This document shows positions 1 through 8,127 of a DNA stretch of 64,000 nt, piece after piece. The position numbers and the translations under genes are program-made. This stretch comes from Nemesobacter sp965249045 (GTDB lineage: Bacteria; Desulfobacterota_D; UBA1144; Nemesobacterales; Nemesobacteraceae). Under the pieces are notes generated by a model. The model worked only from the letters and a program-made list of their open reading frames with translations, had not been told where the DNA came from and searched no databases. The stretch lies in assembly GCA_965249045.1 (NCBI GenBank), contig OZ252213.1, positions 1,302,001-1,366,000 of the forward strand, read 5' to 3'. Positions within the stretch are counted from its first letter, which is position 1, and every line of letters starts with the position of its first letter.

Positions 1-456
1 CAGTTGCATAGAGAGCCGAAGGGATGGTTATGGCAGAACCGACCGGAAGATTTCGATTTTATTATTCACCGCCCAGATCAGCCTAACGGTTACTCAGTTC
101 TGCTTGTTTCATTGAGTGATCATGTGTCAAGAGACCGAGTAACTCGAGTTCTAGGAAATGATGTAAGCGTTTGGGAAATAACTATTGAAAAACCGAGCAA
201 CGATTTTATGAAGTCCAGAAAGCAGCTCTCGTTGTTCAGAGAGTGTTTACGAGAGTTAATGGTTGATATCAAGCGAGAAAAAGGTAACACTGCCCCGCTG
301 AATATTTTTCCCGTAATGCCGGTTGCGTGTGCGATTGAGTTAGGACGAATAAGGATGCCGAAAGCCGAAATGCCTTGGACCATTTACGACCACAATATTG
401 AGACCCGAGAATTTAAGAAATCCATAGAAATACGAGGTGATATTCATGAAAGGTAG
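1..456 (+). CDS. SAVED-domain CBASS effector, C-terminal part (5' end outside window)
   Basis: The open frame runs in from the left edge, so the N-terminal effector domain is not visible. The 150 visible residues resemble the end of a SAVED domain, the sensor that binds cyclic oligonucleotides made by a CD-NTase. The most telling part is the hydrophobic strand NIFPVMPVACAIELGRI followed by RMPKAEMPW and TIYD near residues 99-128. The stop overlaps the start of the next gene by 11 nt, which is tight operon packing, and that next gene is a CD-NTase. SAVED effectors usually carry a nuclease, TIR or membrane domain at the N-terminus; which one applies here cannot be told. The SAVED call rests on motif memory and on the neighbours. 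Confidence 0.72.
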   Translation, partial: QLHREPKGWLWQNRPEDFDFIIHRPDQPNGYSVLLVSLSDHVSRDRVTRVLGNDVSVWEITIEKPSNDFMKSRKQLSLFRECLRELMVDIKREKGNTAPLNIFPVMPVACAIELGRIRMPKAEMPWTIYDHNIETREFKKSIEIRGDIHER

Positions 457-1633
457 TCGCAGCAATTTAATACTGGAGAAAATACTTGGAAAGATAGAAC
501 TTCCAGAGGAAGCATATGAAAAAGCGGAGAAGCGCTACAAGGACATAGGTATCTGGTTTCACAGAACAGGTTCGAGGTGCGTTAGTTTCCGTCCCCATGT
601 GTTTTCACAAGGGTCATTTCGACTGGGTACCGCGATAAGACCGAAGGATAAAGAAGAGTATGATCTTGATATGGGTTGCAATCTTCGACACGGATTAACC
701 AAGGAGAACATCTCACAAAAGCAGTTAAAGGAGATAGTCGGCTACGAACTGGAACTTTATAGGGAAGCCCGTAATATCAAGGAAAGTCTATCTGAGAAAA
801 GACGGTGCTGGAGATTGGAATATGCCGATGTTCTTAGTTTTCACATGGATGTTGTCCCATGTATTCCAGAAGGCTATCATCAAAGAGAAATATTGAAGGG
901 GAGAATGATGCGGTCAACAAGGTTGGATGAAAGTCTTGCTTCATCCATTTCGGAGTTGGCCGTTTCAATTACTGATAATAAGGATGCCAGATACTCGATA
1001 ATAACAAGCGATTGGAGGATAAGTAATCCAGAGGGCTATGCTCTTTGGTTTGAAGCGCGCATGAGAACCGCCGAACTTTATCTTTCTCAAAGAGAGGCGG
1101 TGTTTAAAATGAGTATTGATAATCTGCCTTACTATCGGTGGAAGACTCCGCTGCAAGGAGCTATCCAATTCCTTAAGCGACACCGAGATACGATGTTTAA
1201 GTATGATGAAGAATCCAAGCCAGTCTCGGTAATTATTACAACGCTAGCGGCCGCCGCGTATAGGGGTGAAAGTGATATTATTTCTGCTCTAGAAAATATT
1301 TTGAACACCATGGATAAATTTATTAATCAGGCCATCCCTTATGTTCCAAATCCGGTTAATCCTGAAGAGGATTTTGCTGACAAATGGTACTCAGAAGAAC
1401 ATACGCATCTTAGATTGAAAGATAATTTTCTTAGATGGTTGATTCAGGCGAGATCCGACTTTGAGGCAATCTGTTCAAACAGCAGTCAATACATTCTTGA
1501 TGCGGCCAATCGGGGTCTTTCAATTAACCTTGATAAAATATCTGTAGAGCAAATGCTCGGAATTGCCTCCGGCGTAGCACCTGCGATTCATAAGATAAAG
1601 CCATCAAGTCCGCGCCCTTGGTTGAAGTTGTAA
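446..1633 (+). CDS. CD-NTase (cGAS/DncV-like cyclic oligonucleotide synthase) of CBASS operon 1
   Basis: This is a CBASS signal synthase: on phage infection, family members make cyclic di- or trinucleotides that switch on the neighbouring effector. The nucleotidyltransferase signature is complete: QGSFRLGTAIRP at residues 55-66, then YDLD with D73 and D75, and a third acidic residue at D135 in FHMDVVP. The ATG at 446 is preferred over the GTG at 437 because GAGGTG sits 6 nt upstream of it. The protein has 395 residues and no AGS-C sensor domain, unlike its paralogue at 3998. It overlaps the SAVED gene upstream and abuts the E2 gene downstream. The C-terminus reads RPWLKL, without the terminal glycine expected of an E2-conjugated CD-NTase. 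Confidence 0.9.
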   Translation: MKGSRSNLILEKILGKIELPEEAYEKAEKRYKDIGIWFHRTGSRCVSFRPHVFSQGSFRLGTAIRPKDKEEYDLDMGCNLRHGLTKENISQKQLKEIVGYELELYREARNIKESLSEKRRCWRLEYADVLSFHMDVVPCIPEGYHQREILKGRMMRSTRLDESLASSISELAVSITDNKDARYSIITSDWRISNPEGYALWFEARMRTAELYLSQREAVFKMSIDNLPYYRWKTPLQGAIQFLKRHRDTMFKYDEESKPVSVIITTLAAAAYRGESDIISALENILNTMDKFINQAIPYVPNPVNPEEDFADKWYSEEHTHLRLKDNFLRWLIQARSDFEAICSNSSQYILDAANRGLSINLDKISVEQMLGIASGVAPAIHKIKPSSPRPWLKL

Positions 1634-2284
1634 TTGTCAAAGTGGGATGTTTTCAATCTACAGCAGTTCTTGGCGTCAAACCCGAAAATGAGGCTTGCGC
1701 ATTACGGAGAAACTGTTTCTATTGAAGGCAGATATGATATTAACGCGCAAATGGAAGGTTTCAACGAAATACATGATACCTATGCACTGAAGATAAATAT
1801 TCATGAAGAATATCCGAGGGTAATTCCATCTGTTTTTGAAATCAGGAATCGTATACCGAAAAATTTGGAACATCACATTTATAATAATGGATCTTTCTGT
1901 TTGGGTTCGGAAATCAGGCTAAAAGCAATTCTATCTGAAACACCCGGTATTCCCGATTTTGCGGAAAGGATACTAGACCCTTTCCTGTATTCGGTCAGCT
2001 ACAAGCTTAAATACAATCAATTTCCTAATGGGGAATTAGCGCATGGAGAAGCGGGATTAATTGACGATTATGAACGTATGTTTAATGTCACTGGGAAAGA
2101 CTCTGTATTGAAAGTGTTGTCTGCGCTTGGGAAGAAGAAACGTGTTGCAAACAAGCTCCCATGCCCTTGTGGTTGTGGTAAAAGGCTAGGAAATTGCGAG
2201 TTCAGATTTTCTCTTGAAAAATGGCGGAGGCTTGATAAGAGAAGGTTTTTTAGAGAACATCTTTCCAAGCTATTTAGACAATAA
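1634..2284 (+). CDS. E2-like ubiquitin-conjugating-type protein with C-terminal SEC-C-like cysteine motif (short type II CBASS)
   Basis: This 216-residue protein looks like the E2-only ancillary protein of short type II CBASS, which primes the CD-NTase by forming a covalent link to it. The strand KINIHEEYPRVIPSVFE (about 53-69) matches the E2 beta-sheet with its YP..P motif. H81, N84/N85 and C89 in HIYNNGSFCLG match the E2 active-site region, with C89 as the presumed thioester cysteine. No E1 or JAB gene is visible next to it. Residues 177-188 read CPCGCGKRLGNC, similar to the SEC-C zinc motif. The TTG start directly follows the CD-NTase stop (TAATTG), so translation is probably coupled. No ribosome-binding site is clear. 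Confidence 0.78.
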   Translation: MSKWDVFNLQQFLASNPKMRLAHYGETVSIEGRYDINAQMEGFNEIHDTYALKINIHEEYPRVIPSVFEIRNRIPKNLEHHIYNNGSFCLGSEIRLKAILSETPGIPDFAERILDPFLYSVSYKLKYNQFPNGELAHGEAGLIDDYERMFNVTGKDSVLKVLSALGKKKRVANKLPCPCGCGKRLGNCEFRFSLEKWRRLDKRRFFREHLSKLFRQ

Positions 2285-2481
2285 CCCTACACTAAGCGTT
2301 ATATTATCGAAGATCTCTTGTGTAAAGAAGCAATATTTACGAGAGAATGGGATCAATGTCTTTCCATCCTTATGGTTTGATGAGAGAGAGGTGGACTGAT
2401 TTTTTAAACAGTTTTTTTGTTTTTTTAAGTGTATTCCAAGCTTCAAGAATAACATCTTAATCATGATTAATAAAGAGAACC

Positions 2482-2534
2482 TGGCTTTCTGAAACGAAGG
2501 GAGGGCGTAGCCCGACCGGAGTTTCAGAAAGCCA
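2482..2534. repeat. Perfect 14-bp inverted repeat (hairpin) inside the IS3 element
   Basis: TGGCTTTCTGAAAC at 2482-2495 is the exact reverse complement of 2521-2534. The 25-nt loop contains a second small stem, GGGC-GTA-GCCC. It lies between the end of orfB and the element's end. No T-run follows on the transposase strand, so it is not a standard terminator. It may be a structured RNA or REP-like sequence carried by the element. Confidence 0.6.
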
Positions 2535-2574
2535 AAATCCATATTCTCGCTTCTTGAGTTTTTCTTAATCATTT

Positions 2575-3456
2575 TCAAGCCACTTTTATCAGTCCATCGG
2601 GAAGCCCTTGGTAAACCTCGTCCGGAGTAAGTTCCCCAATTCCACTATGGCGCCGACGGCGATTATAAAAATCTATCCAGCTCCCAATCCCTTCTTTTGC
2701 ACAGCGAACCGAGTCGTAAGCTTTAAGATAGACCTCCTCGTATTTCAAACTCCTCCACAATCTCTCTATAAACACATTGTCCACCCAGCTGCGCTTCCCA
2801 TCCATGCTTATGCGGATGTCCTTCTCCTTCAATACTTCCGTAAACATCTTGCTTGTGAACTGACTTCCCTGATCTGTGTTGAATATCTCGGATACCCCGT
2901 AATGATTCAGTGCATCGGTCAAAGCCTCCACGCAGAACTCCGTATCCATACTGTTCGATACTCTCCAACTCAGCACTTTTCTTGAATACCAGTCCATAAC
3001 CGCTGCCAAGTACAAAAACCCCTTTGACATCGGTATATACGTGATATCCGCTGCCCAAACCTGATTTGCACGTTCTATCTTCTCTTCACGAAGCAGATAA
3101 GGGTATATCTTATGCCCCTCGGCCCCACGTGTCGTCTTTGGCCCGGGAGACAGCCCCCGCAAACCCATAATCCCCATTAGCCTCTGCACCCGTCCGCGAC
3201 TGACATGGACACCACCTCTGTCCCGCAACGCAAAACATATCCTGCGTGAACCCTTGAACGGATACTTCATATAGATTTGGTCAATGAACCTCATAAGCTT
3301 CTCGTCCTCTTCCGTTAACTCTTTGCTCTTGTAATAGAGGCTTGAACGATTTATCTCAAGCAACTTACATTGCTTTACCATGGAAAGACCATGGTTGGGG
3401 TTTGCTGACTGCTTGCGCCGCGCCCGGCCTAACGACCGAGCGCTTTGGATAAAAAA
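2575..3456 (-). CDS. IS3-family transposase OrfB (DDE integrase catalytic part)
   Basis: This is the catalytic half of the transposase. The HTH_21-like N-terminal part includes INRSSLYYKSKE. The integrase core shows the DDE triad: D in VWAADITYIPM, D in IFNTDQGSQF and E in FIERLWRSLKYEEV. The C-terminus has NRRRRHSGIGELTPDEVY, typical of the family. It is expressed by a -1 frameshift from orfA at the heptamer T TTT TTA (3450-3456, minus strand). After slippage, reading continues through IQSARSLGRARRKQ, which has no in-frame start of its own. The length is normal and no internal stop is seen, so the element may still be active. Confidence 0.92.
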   Translation of the reverse strand, partial: FFIQSARSLGRARRKQSANPNHGLSMVKQCKLLEINRSSLYYKSKELTEEDEKLMRFIDQIYMKYPFKGSRRICFALRDRGGVHVSRGRVQRLMGIMGLRGLSPGPKTTRGAEGHKIYPYLLREEKIERANQVWAADITYIPMSKGFLYLAAVMDWYSRKVLSWRVSNSMDTEFCVEALTDALNHYGVSEIFNTDQGSQFTSKMFTEVLKEKDIRISMDGKRSWVDNVFIERLWRSLKYEEVYLKAYDSVRCAKEGIGSWIDFYNRRRRHSGIGELTPDEVYQGLPDGLIKVA

Positions 3457-3710
3457 TCGTTCTCCAAGGTCAACTGACCGATTTTGGTGAGCATCTCCTT
3501 TTTCTGCATATCCCCAACATCTTTTTTGTCCGAAGTACTTGTGAAAACACCCTTGGCGTTTTCGAGCAATTGCTTTTTCCAAGCACTGATCTGGTTGGGA
3601 TGAATACTGAATTGCTGGGACAACTCTGCAATTGTCTTATCCCCTCTTAGTGCCTCCAAGGCAACCCTGGCCTTGAATTCCGGTGAATGATTACGTCTTT
3701 TACTTCTCAT
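3429..3710 (-). CDS. IS3-family transposase OrfA (HTH DNA-binding part)
   Basis: This 93-residue protein has the HTH_Tnp_1 pattern of IS3 OrfA: KRRNHSPEFKARVALEALRG at residues 4-23, then a helix-turn-helix around IAELSQQFSIHPNQISAWKK, and a leucine-rich end. It recognises the IS ends and is the 5' part of the OrfAB fusion. The start at 3710 has GGAGG about 6 nt upstream. The -1 slippery heptamer lies near its 3' end, so both OrfA and OrfAB can be made. Confidence 0.9.
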   Translation of the reverse strand: MRSKRRNHSPEFKARVALEALRGDKTIAELSQQFSIHPNQISAWKKQLLENAKGVFTSTSDKKDVGDMQKKEMLTKIGQLTLENDFLSKALGR

Positions 3711-3948
3711 TGTATACCTCCTATATGTTTTGTACCATACCGAAGGAATACACTTAAGGACCTGTCTAGTTTTCCCAGTCCACTTCTGAGCTTAAGACCC
3801 ACAGGTGAAATTCAGCCTTACGACGTGGGTTATGGAGAACCACCGTTACTTGAAGAACTTGATGGAGTATTGCGGTGGCCATCAAAAAGCCGGAGGAAAT
3901 AGATTAACCTCAAGCATACAATTTCAACGTACTGATGTGAATATGCTA

Positions 3949-3975
3949 AGACCCCGTCTAGTTTTCGGGGTCTAT
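3949..3975. repeat. Palindrome resembling the end of a second IS3-family element
   Basis: AGACCCCG (3949-3956) pairs with CGGGGTCT (3966-3973) around the loop TCTAGTTTT. Read on the minus strand, the segment begins TAGACCCCGAAAACTAGAC. This aligns with the IS3 end at 3782, which begins TGGACTGGGAAAACTAGAC. It could be a relic end of a related insertion sequence or a terminator upstream of the second CD-NTase. The stretch 3783-3948 between them holds no convincing gene. Confidence 0.45.
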
Positions 3976-5418
3976 TTATGAAGGAGAAAGCATACCGATG
4001 GGAATACCGAAACACACGGAAGAACTTCTTGAAGACTTGGCAGCATCTCTACAGGTGCCGCCAAGCAGATATGAGGCAGCGGAACGCAGCTACAAGGCTG
4101 TTGGCGATTGGTTGTGTCGGGAAATGTCTTCTGTTCGCAACATGGACCCGAAAGTTTACATCCAAGGGTCGTTTCGCCTTGGAACGGCGATTCGCCCCAT
4201 ATCGGACGGTGAGGACTACGATGTTGATCTGGTCTGCGAATTGTCGTTGCCGAAAACGCAGTTCACGCAGGCGCAACTAAAGGCATTTGTAGGAAGAGAG
4301 CTTCGGTCATACGCAGAGGCTCATCAGATGGATAAACCGGAGGAAGGGCGTCGATGCTGGACACAACACTATGCGGATGAAGCGCAATTTCATGTGGACA
4401 TATTGCCTGCGCTTCCGGACGCAGCATACAAGCGGATGCTTCTGGAAGGTCGTGGTTTATCCACAGAATGGACGGAAACAGCTATCGCTATTACAGACAG
4501 GGATCACCCGGATTTCAAATGGGTCTCCGAAGACTGGCCGCACAGCAACCCAAAGGGCTATGCCAACTGGTTTCGCTCGAAGATGCGTGAGACCTTTGAA
4601 AAACGCCGTCTCGCTTTAGCGCTAAAGGCTCGCGCCAATGTCGAGGATATTCCAGACTACAAAGTGCGCACGCCGCTTCAAAGTGCTATCCAGATTCTAA
4701 AGCGACACCGTGACATATTGTTCACTAAGCGATCAGAGGATAAACCGATCTCTATGATCGTAACAACTTTGGCTGCCCACGCCTACCGACAGGAAATAAC
4801 CATTTCTGCCGCGCTCTACGGTATTCTCAGTCGGATAGACTTGTATATACAAAACCGCGGTGGCATTCCGTGGATTCCCAATCCCACTGACCCTGCGGAG
4901 AACTTCGCCGACCGCTGGGAGAAATACCCAGAGCGCCAGCGGGCTTTCTACGAATGGTTGAATCAAGCCCGTAGAGATTTTGACGCCGCCGCTCAGGCAT
5001 CCAACCAGGGGGAGGCAATGGCAGCTTTACAGACTTGCTTCGGGCAACGGTTTATGGAAGCTGTCGCAACAAACCGGCGTGGTTCGTCATTGGTGCGACT
5101 TACTAGCGGTGCACGCCAGCTCGGTAAGTTTCTCGACCCTGTACACCGGAAAAAACCTCGTTGGAAACGCGCGGATCAGGGTGGGGTTCAGATTAAACGG
5201 GCTACCTTTGGGCGAACGGGCTTCCGATCGAAGGTTTTTAGCAGTGACGGCGAACCGCTTCTAAAGGATTGTAGCCTAACTTTCGAGGCTATCACGAACA
5301 TTTCTAGACCCTACGAGGTTTATTGGCAAGTGGTAAACACTGGCCCTGATGCGGAAGCCGCCAACGACTTGCGCGGGAGATTTGATGAGGGCTTTGTGAC
5401 AAGCGGGAAACTAACTAG

Positions 5419-7212
5419 TGTCTGTCAGAAAAGGTCTAACTCATTGAAATAGAACAAGATATCATTGATTTTCTATGGTGAAGATTCTCCATGTATGGTA
5501 CAATTGTACCCGAGTTATCAACATATTGGGCCATTTCAAAGAATCTTCGGAGAATTCACCATGAGAAAGACAAAAGATCTTCAGCTTGAACTTGCGGGAA
5601 CGTCAATAGAGAACATAAAATTCAATATCAAGTCCCGGGACGATATACCGGCGATACTGATAGGGTTGCAGCACATTTACACGAATCCCGAAACAAGGGA
5701 GAGGTTGTTCTCCCTGCTTGAGGAGAAGTTTCTTCCCGAAGTCAGTTTTCACACTGGCCGCCCCGGCATGGATACGTGGAGGGTTGTGGTGCTCGGAGTT
5801 GTGAAGCAGGGACTTGGCTGTGATTATGATCGTCTTCACGAGCTTGCCAACCACCATGACACGGTTCGCAAGATGCTGGGTCACAGCGGTTATGGAGATG
5901 AATATGAATACGGACTTCAGACGATAATAGACAACGTGTCGGTGCTGAGTCCGGAGTTGCTGAAGGAAATAAGTTCCATAGTGGTTGACAGTGGTCACGC
6001 GGTCTCAAAAAAAAAGCCTGGAGAAGGGTTGCGGGGGCGGTGTGATTCGTTTCCGGTAAAGACGGACGTTGAATATCCCACGGACGTGGGTTTGCTTTGG
6101 GACGCGACAAGGAGCATGATTCGGGAGGCGGTCGGGGCCGCGAGGTTCAACGGGCTTGGGGGGTGGCGTCAGCAAGGGCATCTTCTGGGAAAGGGCGGGA
6201 AGCTTTTTAACGGGGCAAGGACTTCGTGCAACCGCAACAGGAGCGGAGAAGGGGCGGTGGAGCGGTACGTGAGGTTCTGCGAGGATGTGTCCGCGCGGGT
6301 GGAGAAGACGCTTTGCGAACTGGTGGCAGAGGGGGTTCCCGCGTGGCGTATAGAGAAGATTAAGGGGTTCCTGCGTCACTGCCGCAGGCAGGCGGATCAG
6401 GTACGCAGGCGTTTGATCTTTGGAGAAGTCATACCGCATGAAGAAAAGGTATTCTCGGTGTTTGAGCCCCATACCCGTTGGATAGCGAAGGGGAAGGCGG
6501 GGGTTGCGGTGGAGTTTGGAGTTCCGGTGTGCGTAGTGGAGGATCAATACCAGTTCATTCTTAATCATCGCGTGATGTGGAAAGAGTCCGACGTGGAAGC
6601 GTGCGTGCCGTTCATAGAAGAAACCTTGGAGATGTATCCCGAGTTCGGGACATGCAGTTTTGATCAGGGGTTCCACAGTCAGAAAAACAGAAAGAGGCTT
6701 GAAGAGGTTTTGGAAGGGAACTATCTGCCTAAGAAGGGCAAGCTCGGGAAGAAGGACAGGCAGAGGCAGGGTTCTGAGGAGTTTGTGGAAGCCAGAAGGC
6801 AGCATCCCGCGATAGAGTCTGCAATAAATGCTTTGAATCACAAGGGATGTGACAAGGTAAGAGTTCGTGGGAAAGAGGGGTTTGCGAGGAGCGTGGCTTT
6901 ATCGGTTCTTGCCGCGAACATCCATCGTCTTGGGGCGCTTGTGAGGAACAGGGAGAGGGAGAGGGAAAAAAGAAGGCTCAAACCGGGTTTTCCGGTTGCT
7001 GCTTAAGCAGCTTTGGAACAAAGAGAATAAGCGGTTTGGGAGAAGGGAAGGCGGGGGTTTGTCCGAATATCTGGGAAATCGTAGTGGTTTTGCGGTAAAG
7101 TGGATAATTCAGTGGTTTTGTATGGCGTTGCGGGTCTTTGAAAGAACAGGGATCCGGGCGCTGTCTGGATCCTGTCGGAAAATCAACCAAAAAAGGGCTT
7201 TTCTGACAGACA
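5419..7212 (+). mobile_element. ISNCY-type insertion sequence, 1794 bp, with 8-bp target duplication
   Basis: Both ends carry the inverted repeat TGTCTGTCAGAAAAG. The flanks are an exact direct duplication, CTAACTAG at 5411-5418 and 7213-7220. It contains one transposase gene. The intact repeats and clean duplication suggest a recent insertion. The remaining non-coding parts, 5419-5560 and 7007-7212, hold nothing else recognisable. Confidence 0.93.
5561..7006 (+). CDS. ISNCY-family transposase
   Basis: This 481-residue transposase has the N-terminal part of ISNCY/IS1182-like enzymes (DTWRVVVLGVVKQGLGCDYD, ELANHHDTVRKMLGH). The catalytic region shows VVDSGHAV and DVEYPTDVGLLWDA, then CSFDQGFHS and HPAIESAINALNHKGCD towards the C-terminus. 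Acidic residues at these blocks probably form the DDE site; I have not aligned them. The ATG at 5561 is preferred over earlier in-frame starts because GGAGAATTCACC lies directly upstream and the sequence before it is IS end. No stop or frameshift is visible, so it is probably functional. Confidence 0.85.
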   Translation: MRKTKDLQLELAGTSIENIKFNIKSRDDIPAILIGLQHIYTNPETRERLFSLLEEKFLPEVSFHTGRPGMDTWRVVVLGVVKQGLGCDYDRLHELANHHDTVRKMLGHSGYGDEYEYGLQTIIDNVSVLSPELLKEISSIVVDSGHAVSKKKPGEGLRGRCDSFPVKTDVEYPTDVGLLWDATRSMIREAVGAARFNGLGGWRQQGHLLGKGGKLFNGARTSCNRNRSGEGAVERYVRFCEDVSARVEKTLCELVAEGVPAWRIEKIKGFLRHCRRQADQVRRRLIFGEVIPHEEKVFSVFEPHTRWIAKGKAGVAVEFGVPVCVVEDQYQFILNHRVMWKESDVEACVPFIEETLEMYPEFGTCSFDQGFHSQKNRKRLEEVLEGNYLPKKGKLGKKDRQRQGSEEFVEARRQHPAIESAINALNHKGCDKVRVRGKEGFARSVALSVLAANIHRLGALVRNREREREKRRLKPGFPVAA

Positions 7213-7930
7213 CTAACTAGAAAAGAGTCTACGCGTTATATTGGAACTCATAGCATCGAATGCTTTATTGTTAAGAAGGGCTATCTTGCGGCGCGGAGCG
7301 GCCAGTTTATAGTCAATATTCGTTAAAGGCGCAACCAATGAAGATATTATTTAAGCACTTTTTAAGATCACTTATTGACTGGGTATTTAGACGGCGTTCT
7401 CCGGCTCTTTTGATGATGCGGGTTGGACTGGCATTCTTTGTACTTGCCTTCGGTGCCGGCTGGGTGCTGGATGTCTCATTACCGTTCAGGGATGGCAGCG
7501 TTAGAGTGGTTTTTTACAGCTCCGGGGGAACGCCGATTGTGCTTGTTTATCTGGCGGGGGGCTTAGGATTTTGCCTGACAGCGGCGGGATTGATCTGGGA
7601 ATTTATTCGCTACGGGACAGAGCGAAAACGTCTTGAGAGGAAGAGAGTTATCGTCATTGAGGCTCGGGGTTTACGTGATACCAGCGGTACGCCGCTTTTT
7701 GACTCCATCCCCAAGAACTTAAAGGGACACCGAGATTCTTTCCTTGTTGATATCCGCCAGCGGATCAAGGACGGGGAGATTACGGTACCGGAAGCAGCAC
7801 TTGAGGATGTGATTTCTCTACCCTCAAACCTAAGGCAACGAGAAAATGATCTTGACCGTCGTGACGTTACACTTGTTTATGGTGGTCTCACCCCGGTGCC
7901 GTTTACCTTTCTAACCGGTGTGTTTGCATA

Positions 7931-8045
7931 TTCCGAGCGAACGTGAACACCGATTCCGAGCGAACGTGAACACCGATTCCGAGCGAACGTGAACACTGAT
8001 TCCGAGCGAACGTGAACACTGATTCCGAGCGAACGTGGACACCTG
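7931..8045 (+). repeat. Five 23-bp direct repeats at the IS21 left end
   Basis: The unit TTCCGAGCGAACGTGAACAC plus 3 nt begins at 7931, 7954, 7977, 8000 and 8023, exactly 23 bp apart, with one or two changes in the last copies. Two inverted variants lie at 10561-10601. In IS21 elements such terminal repeats are transposase binding sites. It is not a CRISPR because there are no spacers. Confidence 0.9.
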
Positions 8046-8127
8046 ATCCTCTTTTTCTTCTTCACAACAACATCATTGAAGAGCGTTTTGTTATCCTCCT
8101 TGTCATCTTTGAGAAGGAGGCGACAAA

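Larger units (their letters stand above)
2392..3782 (-). mobile_element. IS3-family insertion sequence, 1391 bp
   Basis: Terminal inverted repeats can be read at both ends. At 2392 the plus strand reads TGGACTG and then AAACAG, ending in TTAAGTGTATTCC. The minus strand from 3782 reads TGGACTG, then AGACAG, and again TTAAGTGTATTCC. The copies differ by an A/T-rich expansion at the left end. The G/C next to each end also matches, so the tip could be one base longer. The element carries orfA and orfB on the minus strand with a frameshift site between them. No target-site duplication is visible: GAG lies left and CTT right. It separates CBASS operon 1 from CBASS locus 2. Confidence 0.85.
3998..7326 (+). 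pseudogene. CD-NTase with AGS-C sensor domain (CBASS locus 2), split by an ISNCY-type element
   Basis: The 5' part (3998-5418) encodes the catalytic domain with QGSFRLGTAIRP (residues 56-67), YDVD (D75, D77) and the third acidic D134 in FHVDILP. An AGS-C nucleotide-sensor domain follows, recognised by ISRPYEVYWQVVNTG. The element at 5419-7212 cuts this domain; the interrupted frame ends in IS-derived codons at 5452. Beyond the element, 7221-7326 continues the domain in frame: RKESTRYIGTHSIECFIVKK and then a final strand to TAA. Removing the element and one 8-bp target copy gives 1527 nt, or 508 codons plus stop, with no other lesion. The start ATG has AAGGAG 11 nt upstream. It is a clear paralogue of the gene at 446, sharing for example QAR.DF near the end of the catalytic part. 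The truncated protein may keep some activity, but its sensor domain is incomplete. Confidence 0.9.

Noticed and set aside
2270..2578. 102-codon minus-strand frame across the left end of the IS3 element
   Set aside because: It spans the IS junction and the internal hairpin and has no domain; it overlaps the E2 gene end.
7931..8045. Regular short repeats as a possible CRISPR array
   Set aside because: Units are directly joined with no spacers and lie at an IS21 end, where such repeats are expected.
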